DNA from: Tribonema minus
Lineage: Eukaryota; Sar; Xanthophyceae; Tribonematales; Tribonemataceae
Assembly (NCBI GenBank): GCA_017506865.1
Contig: JAFCMP010000046.1
Coordinates: 1,302,001 to 1,366,000 of the forward strand
DNA: 64,000 bases
Reading direction: 5' to 3'
Shown: positions 22,449 through 32,971 of the stretch, piece by piece
Position numbering within the stretch: position 1 is the stretch's first letter
Layout: the number at the start of each line of letters is the position of its first letter
Translations under genes and position numbers: made by a program
Notes under the pieces: generated by a model
Database searches by the model: none
Seen by the model: the letters and a program-made list of their open reading frames with translations, nothing else
Told to the model about the DNA's origin: nothing

Positions 22449-23336
22449 TATCAGGTGTGCGATGTGTCGCCAAACGCATGCCCTGATGCTACAGTTGACA
22501 TCAGAGCTAAGGACCTTTGCGCTGAGGCCGGCAGTATTATGGAGCGCCTCAAAAGCGAACTTGACGAACGCTTCATCATGCCTGAGCTGCCAAACACAAC
22601 ATTGGCAGCTATATTCTTTGATCCTGTTGCTGGTGCGTCGGTACTGCAGTTCTACAGCTACGTCAAAGCGCGCCTATCTGATGCGGCAGTCTTTGTTCCA
22701 CAGCTGCCAGCTGAGGCAACATATTATCAGAAGGCGCACTTCCTTGTGAGCGAACTGCTGAGACGCATTGTCAATGAGCCAGTAGCGCAACTTGAGGCCG
22801 CATCAAAGCGGCAGAAGCTCGGTGGTTGTTACGGCATGCTCTCATTGCCGCAGGGCTTGGCAGGGTCTGGCGCTGCTGCGCCTGCCAATGGCTCAGTGAC
22901 TGCCACACCTGACCCGCTAGAGCAGTTGCAGGCTTATGATAAAGATGCACTTCATACAAGCCAGTCCCCCCCCAATGATTACAGCCTGTTTCAGTGGTGG
23001 AAGTCTGCCATGAGCAAGGGCAAATATGAGCACTTGGGCCAGATAGCCCGCGTGTTGTTGGGGGTGCGTCCCACTTCAGTCGACCCTGAGCGCAACTTCT
23101 CAGATGCTGGCAACATCATCACTGCAAAGCGCTCGAGGTTGTCTCCTGCGATGGCAGAAATACTGCTCATGATCAAAAGCAACAGTGACCTCATCAGTGA
23201 TCCTAACGAGGTGTCAGTCTTGTCAAGGCAGCAGGTGCAGTCAATGATGCCTCAGTTGTTTGGTGATGAGGACGATCCGTTTGATGTCGCAGACACTAGC
23301 GGGAGCAGTGACTCAGATGATGGAGACTCTGAGTGA
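22449..23336 (+). pseudogene. hAT transposase, C-terminal fragment with dimerisation domain
   Basis: About 295 residues in one frame. The last 120 contain the hAT C-terminal dimerisation signature: DYSLFQWWKSAMSKG, then LGQIARVLLGVRPTSVDPER, NFSDAGNIITAKRSRL and the helix MAEILLMIKSN. This is among the most conserved parts of hAT transposases. The upstream part (FIMPELPNTTLAAIFFDPVA) corresponds to the region just before dimerisation. The N-terminal catalytic residues are not present. The tail is acidic (DEDDPFDVADTSGSSDSDDGDSE). Confidence 0.75.
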
Positions 23337-24095
23337 GTTAAGCGACAATTGCAAGGGACCTAGCTGGCACATTGGGTTATGCTACCAGTTTGATGACTGT
23401 GAGGATCTGCAAGAAAGGTTGGAATGTATATACATGCGCTCAAGCCTGTAACAGGCTACAACGGCATTTAAGCTCTTGCTCTTCCTGCTGCCAGTAGTAC
23501 TGCCAGATTATTGAGTAACGGCTGTTTGTGTGCACTGCCAGCCTGCCCTGTTTCTTTTGCATGCAATGCGTGTCGCAACTGTGGTCACCATGTGTGTTGC
23601 ATCGTTGGTCTGCTAGTACTACGCTGGTGCTTTTCCCTACCCTGCTCTGCTAATCAGCTGGCGCTCCTTACCCTTGCAATACATGTTTGCGGCACATGAC
23701 TCATATTTAATATAACACATTATTGCCTGACATGGTCAGCAGATGGTCATGATGACTCTGTTAACTCTGCTGCAGCAGTGCTGCTAGATGTGTATCGTGT
23801 GATCATGCTGCAAACCCCACATGCTGCACGTGTGGTGCAAGTGTTATGCCTGCTTCACATGCGAATGCATGCCGCAATGCATCAATACTCGCCAATACGC
23901 GGTCAATTCTCGCCAAATACTCGGTCAATACTGGCCTGCAGCCTTTAGGGCCCATACTCGGTGTGCGAGTAAATACTCGCACTCGGTTTGGCTGCCGAGC
24001 TGCAGCACTCGTACTCGGTGTGCCCAACATGGCGAGTATACTCGGTGCATACTCACTCGGTCTCTGCATGAGTCACCCATACTCACACTCGGGGG

Positions 24096-24815
24096 GTAAA
24101 AGTGTATATTCAGGAGCCTCTCACTGAGAGGTTCAGGCACGTTGCAGCGAAACACAAACTGGCCCAGTGTCTGTATCCTCCAGCCTATGTATGTGTAGAA
24201 GCTTGGTGCTTGATGCAAGTTTCAGTCATGGTATGCAGGTGCGACTCAAGGTTGCTCAGGGATGCATCTTCTCCATCTGCTGCTCACATGCAAAGCCTCA
24301 ATGCAATGCTCAGATTCAGAAAGCACGGGCGGAGCCAAACACCATCACATACGCAGAAGCTACTGTACCAGCTGACGTGCAGGCAGTGGCAGAACGACGA
24401 GCAACACATCAAGAAACCAGCAACACAACCAACGACAACGTCCATGGCACTGTGATATAAACAGGGTGTGGTATTGTTGCCGTCCTCTCGAAAAGAAGGC
24501 CTGGAAGGCCCTGCTTTGTACCGCCAACAAATGTGGGTGGGGATGCTGCGTAACAAGACGTACGAATGGTGTCGGCGGAAGTGGAGCGCTGACTACAGCA
24601 GCAGCGGCTCAGCATGTAGGGCTAAACCCTAGTGATGCCGAGCCAAGTCCATTACAGAAACAGATGGCTGACGCGGCTCAAGCGCGCAGTGGCGGCGACT
24701 TAACCTCAGGTCCAAAGCTGGAACAAGCGGTGTGCGCATGCGCATGCGGCTCGCTCGCTCTATCGTGCGGCCGCGACAGCGGATCCCCCCAACCTCTCCG
24801 TTGTTAACTTCAACT
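24096..24815. other. Intergenic stretch between hAT element and phosphoribulokinase
   Basis: No supported exon. It should hold the 3' untranslated region of the phosphoribulokinase gene, which ends at 24816 on the minus strand. ACTTCAAC occurs at about 24807. No polyadenylation signal could be chosen with confidence. Confidence 0.35.
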
Positions 24816-27800
24816 TTACTTGGCGACGGCGGCGCCCTTGCTGGACGTGATCCGCTCGTACACCTCGCGCAGCTTGAGCGCAATGACGGACTGGAAGAAG
24901 CCGGTGCCGTTGTTGCTGCCGGGGCTGTCGGACAGCTTAAGGATATTTTGGGTGAGCTCGCCGTAGAACTTGGTGCCAATGTTGCTCAGGTGGCTCTCCA
25001 CGTAGATGAGCTCCTGAAAACACGAAAAACGAGGGGCAAGAGGGGGGGGGGGGCTTCAGAAGTGCGACTAAAAGACTTGATTTGCGCCATGTATTCCATG
25101 TCTACGGTCTTTTGATTTGTTTCCAATTTGATAGGGACGCATCCCCCACAACTGGCGTATCTCACTCAGGTTTAAGCCGGTCAGTTCAGTTACAAAGGTT
25201 AGGCGCCAACCCTTAACATGATGTATGGTGTGTGAGCTGAGGCCATCGCCATCCATGCTGCATTAGAAACAAGCACCCGCCTCCGGTAACCTTTTTACAG
25301 TCCATTTGCGAGCTGCTGGAATGGGACTCTCTGAATGACTAGTTATTATTGTGCCACAAGCAGCCGATGGGTCGGTCCCGGTCTTCACCAATGCCGCAGT
25401 GTGCCATTGGATGCCACACCCATGTCGGCTGCCATTGACTTCATGAGTGTAATCGTCTCCGCCTGGCACACTTTTAATGCTCAGTGCACTGCTAATGCTC
25501 TATTGCGAATGCTGCACTGCTCGCTTCCGTCCCCCCTTCCTTGCGCCAACGCCCCGCTGCGCTCCAAACTGTGCTCATGAAATGCAAGCCCCAAGCAGAC
25601 CGGCGTCCCACTTTATGCAGAAGCAAGATAATCATTGTGTTGCCACGACTATATTTGTTGGCAACATGTCCAGAGTACTGCGCCATGAGCCAATTCTCAT
25701 TGATATTTACATGTGACATTTGCCGTCAACTCTAGCGTAACTGGGAACAACAATCTTGTTCTGAGCCATGGACACTGTGACCCCACATAACAAGTGGTGT
25801 AAGTAATACCAATTTTGTCACAATCTTGCCACAACTCTGCACTTCATCTGTCCTGACGTGTCATAGCCTGAGTAGTGATACCCCGCTACGTTGTAGAGTC
25901 CAGCACAGGTATGAAAACGAATCAAAAGATCATATATTCGAAGTGACTGACTGACGCCTTGATCCCCTGGCACATCCTCAATTGAGTTACCCATTGCCGA
26001 TTTTTATACGCCTGATCCCCCCCCAACTCTGACCCAAAGCCTGTGGTGCCCTGGCCACATTCCTCCCCGCCTGGTACACCATTGCAACCTCGCAAGTAGA
26101 AGGACCCCACAAGTGCTTATAACACAGGTATGTATGTATATTCCTCTCCGGATGTTACACCATTGCAACTTCACAAGTAAAGGACCACAAGTGCTTAAAA
26201 ACACAGGTATGTATACATTCAATTAAAGGTAGCCCAAGCTCACCTGCAGGTTGTCAAACTGTCCATCCATCTCCAGCACAGACACCTCGTTGTCAAAGAA
26301 CACATCCGGGCCGTACGCGAACTTGATGCCGGGGAAAGAGCACGTAAGCTTGCGGCCGCAGGGCACCCAAGTGATGCTGGAGCCCTCATCGAACAGGTAA
26401 GCAGGGTCAAAGTTGGCCACGCCCTCCTTCTGGATCAGGCGCGTGCGCAGGATCTTGCCCTCGGTGTCGTCGGGCACCAGCTGGGTGGGCAGCACCTGGG
26501 GGTAGGCAATTTTGTGTGTGTGTGTGGGGGGGGGTGTCAGCAGAAAGGAGAGGGTCAGCGGATGACATCTGCTGAACAGCGCTGTGTTTACAAGCCACCA
26601 GTGTTCTTGGCAAGATGCGCAAAGATGACGCGGAAGCGTGCCACAGTGCAGACAGCGACGAGCGGGCAAAACGGAAGCTGCGGCTGTGCTCCGTCACGCA
26701 AGTGGTACCACCCAGGCTAACCCTAACCCTCACAAACTTCAATTCATTCACTGGAAGATTCAACAGTTTTGCAGACGTACCTGGAGGACGACGATAGCCT
26801 GCGCCCGCTGGGGGGGCAACGTAGACATTAAAACCGGGCTTGCGCGCCTCTGGACGACTTGCTTCTTTAAACTCCAACAGTCACGGCCAGGAACTTCAAC
26901 AGTACAACCAATGCTCTAGTCAAACTTCAACAGAACGGCCAGCCCCAAAGAGCAAACAATCACCTGAAGGACGATGTCAGCCTGCGCCCGCTGGGGGGCG
27001 ATGTAGACGTCAAAGTCAGGCTTGTGCGCCTCGATGGACGCCTGAATCGACTCCAGAGCATACAACAACGACGCCCTTCCAAACTTCAATTCATTCACTT
27101 GAAGATTCAACAGACGCAGAACGTACCTGAAGGACGACGTCAGCCTGCGCCCGCTGGGGGGCAATGTAGGCGTCAAAGTCGGGCTTGCGCGCCTCGATGG
27201 ACGCCTGGATCGACTCCAGAGAGTGGCCACGCTCAAGCATGTCGCGCTGGATCTTCCACGCAAACTTGATCTCGTCGGAGATGTCGAGGTAGATGGTGAA
27301 GTCGAGGAGGTCGCGCACGCGCTGGTCGACAAAGGGGTGCAGGCCCTCGATGATGATGATGGGGGTGGGCTTGATCTCCTCGGGCTCGTCCAGGGTGCCG
27401 TTGACGTGGTTGTAGATGGGCTTCTTGACGGAGTCGCCCCTCTGTTGTGCGAGTCGAGTCGAGTCATGGGTAGGTGAGGTATGAATAATGGGTTTTTGAA
27501 AAGCATGATAGACGTGTGTTTGTGTGCTTGCGCTGTACTTGGCAAGCGCAATGAAGAGACCGCAACTTATGAGATGAAACTCTCAGCCTGACAAATTCGG
27601 TTGCAGAAACCTTTTTCAGGATACATTGGAACCAGAAGCTCACTTACCAGAACATAAAAGGAAAAACGCTATTCATGAGAGCAGATAACAAGGTTTGGGC
27701 GAGACACCATGTAAGCTTCTGTAGTACCTTAATAATTGAATATGTGGCAATGCGGTGCTGTCGTGCATGCGAGCTGAAGAGCTGTCTAAAACACTTTTGT

Positions 27801-29746
27801 GAGATGACCATGTGCTGTTTTTGTGGACACTGTGATGTAGTTCAATTATTGTTGCAATGATTCGCGAATAACGAAGGTCTACTGCAGTGAGGTTAGGCCA
27901 ACTGCTGATGGAGCTCGCTTTTGGCGCCCATTACTTTGTCAACTCGTCACATTTGACTTGTGAACAAGAACGGAGTCATTTTAGCTGCAGCTGCGATGTC
28001 AATCAAGCCTCCACAACCCATATTTGCTGGATGCTTCTGCCTGTGCAGTTGAACAGGGTGCACCTCACCGCCAACTTCAACTCCCAAATGCAGAAGTACC
28101 CAACAGTCAGCGGCTTGATATGGCCATACTAACATGTTGATAACATATGAGGTAAATTCAAACACTACCATGTGCATGTAATCAAACACGTGTTTTCCGC
28201 TGTTGCATGAGTGGTCCATACAACATACTATTCTTATCGCGCGCTGATATGGGAGCACCGAGTTCATGTATGAGTACGTGTACAAGGCGCCAACAACAGC
28301 CACAACCGGCACGATCTGCCATTGACATTTGCACATTGTCACTCGAAACTAGCTAGTATCAGTTTTCTGTTTGCTGCAGCATGATCAAAAGCACTAATTA
28401 CAAGGGCCAACCACAACTGGTATCATGACGCGCCAAACATATCTTTACGAATGATCACGATCATGTGCCTGATTTTTTTACTGCGAAGCCATGATTGAAT
28501 CTTGTCGCACTTTGTGAGCGCGACGCCATCACCGGCCACAAAGACATGATGAGGCTACAAGTGCGTATGTCAAGAGCACAAACTCTCTTCACCACTTCAA
28601 GATGCTCGCAACTCTACGGCTCCACATCTGTTGCCGAGCTGGGCAGGACAACAGTTGCTACTTCAGGAACTATTGGGAATGCAGGTAGGTCATGCTGTGA
28701 AGGTCTGAATGTAATTGCGCATGTTTCGAGTATTGATTGCATCGCGACGCACTGACAGGAGGACTGATTTGGCTGCCGCTGCCGAGTCTAGGATAAGGGA
28801 CAAGCCCACTAGAGGAAACATGCATGCAGTTACATGTGAAGACACGCTTTTTCAGATGCAACAATGTTTTGGTCTGTGTATACACCAGATATCCAAAGCA
28901 AGGTGATGCTCACTGCCTATATCTTTGAGAAATGGCAGCGACACAGATCTTAAGGCCAGCCTGCACGTCAGCCTGAGCGCACTGTACATGATCATCTGGC
29001 TGTTAGCATGTCCGCGGTGACCACAGAACGCAACGACACACGCTCTTACGAGTAGTACGTGCGCAATACCAGCAGTGAGTAGCAGGCTAACGGCATCAGT
29101 TAATTGCAACACACCTTGAGGGCAGCGAGCTGCTCTGCCATGAGGTCGAACCTCTGCTCCGCAGTGTGCAGCGCGGTGCGCCCAGACACCTTGCGGCCTC
29201 CACGGTCGTTCAAGTGGTAGTCATCTAAGCAGATGACGGTTGTGAGGTCCGACACCAGAGTGTTAGTCTCCCAGCCGCCAGGGGCGCCAAAGCCACCGCC
29301 CAGAGGGCCCACCGTCGAGCCACCAAAGATGTTGGTGAGGCGACGCATGAAAGTGGACTTGCCGCAGCCGGAGTCGGCGGCGACGCCAATAACTACGATC
29401 TGCAGGAATTATCGCAACAGACCAGTGAGGCATGAGCAGGGACAAGCTTGAGGACAACTGGGGCGGCGAGTGAGTAGCGAGCTGCACGTACGTGTGCACC
29501 AAGCGACAAGCTGGACATTCGGGATACAGGCCAGGCAACAGGTGATGCAGTGGCACTCACGGGCTCATCGGCGTCTCCCAGCTTCATCTGCAGCGCCTGC
29601 CATCGCGCAGCTGCCTTAGAGCTCGTGCTGACGGCTACATTGGTTGGTGCAAAGGTAGATGTCCTGAGAGCAGCAGGTGCCATGGGGGCCAGGAACGCCT
29701 GGGCGGTCCCCACGGCGCATGCCAGCGCCGTTGCCTTGGTGAGCAT
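24816..29746 (-). CDS. prk: Plastid phosphoribulokinase (complete, 5 exons)
   Basis: Phosphorylates ribulose 5-phosphate with ATP to ribulose 1,5-bisphosphate, the CO2 acceptor of the Calvin cycle, in the plastid stroma. Exons 29561-29746, 29115-29399, 27127-27441, 26244-26495 and 24816-25013 are all phase 0 and give 411 codons plus TAA. Residues 1-18 form a signal peptide ending AQAF/LAP, followed by a Ser/Thr/Ala-rich transit peptide: the heterokont plastid targeting layout. Exon 2 has the P-loop ADSGCGKSTF and VICLDDYH; both thioredoxin-regulated Cys of plant enzymes are present, but separated by 44 rather than 38 residues. Exon 3 has KPIYNHVNG, EGLHPFVDQRVRDLLDF and KIQRDMLERGHS; exon 4 has WVPCGRKLTC with the second Cys pair; exon 5 has FYGELTQNIL and PGSNNGTGFFQ. 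Intron 2 is about 1.7 kb. Introns 3 and 4 contain local duplications. Confidence 0.97.
26061..26216. repeat. Tandem duplication (2 x ~79 bp) in phosphoribulokinase intron 4
   Basis: 26061-26139 and 26140-26216 are adjacent direct copies sharing ACACCATTGCAAC, CGCAAGTA or CACAAGTA, CACAAGTGCTTA and ACACAGGTATGTAT. They lie just inside intron 4, 28 bp from the exon 4 donor. Confidence 0.88.
26736..27239. repeat. Three copies of the phosphoribulokinase exon 3 tail
   Basis: The true exon 3 tail and intron start (27080-27239) are echoed twice downstream in the intron: at about 26964-27060 and 26736-26860. Each encodes a variant of EARKPDFDAYIAPQRAQAD: one reads EAHKPDFDVYIAPQRAQAD and ends at CAG/GTGATT, the other ARKPGFNVYVAPP with decay. 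The intron-side sequence (CAAACTTCAATTCATTCACT.GAAGATTCAACAG) is duplicated too at 26736. The middle copy retains an open frame and a donor, but no acceptor was found for it. Confidence 0.88.
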
Positions 29747-31339
29747 GGTGACTGGGGACGGCGATCGAGAGCAGCGGGTGCGGTGCTGGCTCTGAAGGCT
29801 GAGTGTCGACTGCGCATGCGCAGGGACGGCTCAAGTCAATCTACTCGCTCACCTGTTGTCGACCAAGTCACTCACAACATTGAGATGAAGTGACTCGCGT
29901 GTTTCGGTGAGACCTGAAAACAGGTTGCTCGCCAGATCTCGCGGCGGCGAGGAGAAGGAGTCCTGCAGGACAAGCATCCGCCTTTCACAAGAAGAAAGTC
30001 GTACCACCAGCAGCTGGGCAGCTCACAGCACGTCGGGAGCACTGACATGCCTACTCGCGGACGGCACTCACTCGCAATGCCGAGTCTAACTCTTACTCGA
30101 GGTTCTGCTTGCAAACTGGCGAGTAGGTGTGAAGCGATGGCCGTTTTCTGAGTAGGTGGACAATGTTTACTGGGTAGGTGGACGCAGCAGTTTGTCAAGC
30201 GATGGCTGTATAGCCAGCAATGTTTGCTTCCGCAGACGGCCCTCATCTTGAGCACCAACTGCCTGAGCTCCTTGAGCACTTGTCCAAAAGGCTTTGCATC
30301 TCATCCCAGAATTCTTGTCGTCATGCAAACCATCATCCCTTCCTGGCTGGGGTGTGCATTGGTAGCCACCTGAACCCAAAACATTTAACCTGCTCATGAA
30401 GCCACGCCAGTCACTACCTTGGTCAGCAGCAAGCTTGTCGATGATTTACAACCTCCAAACACGGCATGCATTGGTTTCCATGTGGTACCATACAGCAGTT
30501 GACAGACACTGATATGGCAGGAGAATGACAATGACAGCTTGTCAATGAGCCATCACCAGCAAACATAACTTCAAGAAACGAACACACTTCCACGAACAAC
30601 TACGCCTACAACACCTTGACAACTCAGAAGCATCGCACTGGCGTTGGTACATCATTGACAAAAGCAGAAGCATGCAACGCAGTAAGCAGTCTCAAGAATA
30701 GTTGGAGTTCACCGGCGCAACATGAATGATATTCAAAATCGTAGAAAGTGATGGAAAGCATGAATGTAAGGGAACCCGCCAATGTACAACTCGCATGTGT
30801 CATGAGTATAAGGCGCGGGCAGCTCGAAGCTCGCAGGATCCTGAAAAGCGCAAGCAGGCAGCACAGCCACCAAACAGCAATGCATCAGACACACGGTCAC
30901 GTAGAGAGTATGTGGTGAGCAGAAGAGCGCATCACTCGTGCAACGCCCGCAGGATGTGCAACAGGTTTATGGACTGCAAGCAAATGGGACGACCACACAG
31001 TCAGAGACACCGCCATGGCTTCTGGTGCTGCAATTATAGTATCATCAAACACACGCTTCTGCTTCATGATGCGACTTAATGCAACCCCAACCCTACCCCT
31101 CCCTACACTCTGCCCAAGGCTACTATACTAACAAGGCACTGCCACCGTAGCAGGTACATGAAGCGGCCACAGCATCTGCAGTGTCCTCTAAGGTCTGGCG
31201 CGCGACATCTGCTCTGGACACCCGGAAAGGTCATTCCTCGCACCATGTAATGCTGCCATTTTCATCCTAGCGCCAAGATCACCACATGGGAGGCAGGAGT
31301 GCTCAGAACAGAACTCGCAAACTTTAATCCCCGTCTTTG
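29747..31339. other. Stretch without a supported gene, upstream of phosphoribulokinase
   Basis: It should include the promoter of the phosphoribulokinase gene (start at 29746). A small open frame at 30726-31079 (117 codons, Arg/Cys/His-rich) has no recognisable domain. The 3' exons of the minus-strand gene ending at 31783 might lie here but none could be identified. A degenerate telomere-like run occurs near 31080-31105. Confidence 0.35.
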
Positions 31340-31765
31340 TTACCGTAGGAAACGGAGTATAATACCCCCCCGTCTTGCAGTTTCAGGTCCTTGTTGCTAA
31401 GACGGGGGGGTACTATACAGTGTAGCCCCTCTTATACAGAGTTCCCCCTGTCTTAGCATCCTTCCGAGCCTCGTGTTGACAAGACCCCCCCATCTTCGGC
31501 AGATTTATCTACTCAATTGCGCTCTGGTCAAGCGATCGTGATGGTGAGAACACGAGCCTTCTGATTTTCACGTATATCTGCAGCATCGTGCAGCACAAAT
31601 CGCGGGCATTCAGCTCATCGAACGTACTCAGAGGTTGCTACCTAGCCTGGCTGAGCCACAATAGTCTTGGCAACGAGAAACACAAAACGACAAGACGGAG
31701 GGGTCTTATACAGGGGGGGGGGTCTTATACAAGGGGGGGGTATTATAATCTGTTTCCTACGGTAA
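31340..31765. mobile_element. MITE with TA target duplication and CCGTAGGAAAC inverted ends
   Basis: About 425 bp with terminal inverted repeats of roughly 30 bp: TTACCGTAGGAAAC then GTATAATACCCCCC at the left end, and GGGGGGTATTATAATC then GTTTCCTACGGTAA at the right. Reading the outer TA as the target duplication gives TA/CCGTAGGAAAC...GTTTCCTACGG/TA, the Tc1/mariner pattern. Internal ACCCCCCCGTCTT and AAGACGGGGGGGT words form further inverted pairs. No transposase frame. It sits in the intron right after the exon ending at 31783, only 17 bp from the exon. Confidence 0.82.
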
Positions 31766-31782
31766 ACCGCTTGAGCTCTCAC

Positions 31783-32971
31783 CTGAGGTCCTAGCACGAC
31801 GTTGGACATGTCATAGGTCATGAGAGGAGCGGGCAGTGCAGCACCGTCTCTAACAGCAACTTCTTCCACCACCCTGCGTGGAAGACTTGTTGCGCTATCA
31901 ATGTACAGATGTATGCGTGAGCCGCCGAGATCCTCTTGTTGCCAGTGCTGGTACATGGTGCCATCGATGAATACGCTGCCTTGCAGTTTTGCTTGTGTCG
32001 GCAATGCCGGCATGGGCATAGGGTCACCTGGCAAGTAGAGGCAGCGGTGTTATGCACTGTAACGTTGTCGCGCTTCATTACCTGCTGATTGTAGTACGTG
32101 CAAGAACATCATCATCGTGGTATATGTGTCGCATGGTTACAGATTTTGGAATTTAGAACATGTCTCAAGTTTTTATGGTCCTCGAGTTTTATGATCCTTA
32201 TTGATGACCACAGTTGTAAAAAAGGGCCATGCGTTAAACATTGCTTTGACACATATGATGCCGCTGCATGGCGCGCCAATTGACGTTGTCATCGATGATC
32301 AAACGCGCAGCTCTGCCATCTTACCTAGGTAGCTGCGCCTGCAGAGAGGATACTCCCCGCCTATGACCAAGTAGTCCCGCTTCTGTGATGCAGCGCACGA
32401 ACGCAGCCAATCACTGGTTCAGTCGACCCACAGGAGAGGGGCGAGGGCATACAATGCTCACTTCTGTCCGACAAACGCGGTTATGTCTGTTACAGTACGT
32501 GGGACACAGCAAATTCAACAATGGCATACCGGCCTGCTGATGGCATGCTAGAAGCTGTCTGCAAATGCACTGCCATGCGCAATCAGTGGTTGTTGACTGT
32601 GCACGTATTGGTATCATGGTGCAGCCTGCCTACACCTGCACTGCATGTGCATTCAACGTTCATTGCGTCTGCAGACTTGATGCAGGACACTGCAGCAACC
32701 AGTCGCACTACGCGCCGCTGTCTGAGCTCCCCCTAGAATGGGAGCCCGCCTCGCTCGACACAGAACCCTACCACACTGGCACTGGCAACATCCAGCCGCT
32801 TGCCTGATTGTACTGTCGTATGTATGTTTTCCCCGCCTCCACCCCCGCTTCAATTGCCACAACTGCCAGCCCCGCGCTGTGATCGTAGCGAATGCGCATG
32901 CGCCCGAGGGCCGGCGGGTACCGCTGCGCGTGATCAACCGTACGCGCCAGTGTTGTGATTGTTGCGCTGAA
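31783..32971 (-). CDS. Conserved exported-type protein of unknown function (internal exons)
   Basis: Three exons join in phase: 32804-32971, 32325-32382 and 31783-32027, giving 157 codons; both termini are missing from the model. The first intron is GC-AG (CAG/GCAAGC donor at 32804/32803). Recognisable order: RYPPALGRMRIRYD, then EAGKTYIRQYNQKRDYLV, EYPLCRRSYLGDPMP, VFIDGTMYQHWQQED, RIHLYIDSATSLPRRV and PLMTYDMSN. From memory, similar sequences occur across unrelated algae, with a KTYIRRYD...C.RSYLGE.MP core and a following HW...HIY segment; conserved Cys and the layout suggest a secreted or lumenal domain. No enzymatic motif is visible. The downstream intron holds a MITE. The missing 5' exon would lie between 32972 and 34400, the 3' exons below 31340. 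Confidence 0.65.

Larger units (their letters stand above)
21751..24095 (+). mobile_element. Internally deleted hAT-family DNA transposon with subterminal ACTCGGT arrays
   Basis: Both ends carry dense copies of ACTCGGT or its complement ACCGAGT: roughly ten within 21755-21910 and roughly ten within 23880-24090, some as ACTCGCA or ACTCGTA variants. Such subterminal arrays are the known transposase-binding layout of hAT elements. Between them lie transposase fragments: an N-terminal segment (22028-22440) and a C-terminal segment (to 23336) with the hAT dimerisation domain. The two are in different frames and most of the catalytic core is absent, so the copy is a deletion derivative that would need transposase from elsewhere. 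Exact termini and an 8-bp target duplication could not be fixed by eye. Confidence 0.75.

Noticed and set aside
26964-27060. Possible mutually exclusive alternative exon of phosphoribulokinase
   Set aside because: No acceptor precedes the copied coding part, and the duplicated segment starts in mid-exon; a decayed partial duplication explains it better.
27223-27477. Plus-strand frame over phosphoribulokinase exon 3
   Set aside because: Antisense shadow of a clearly conserved exon.
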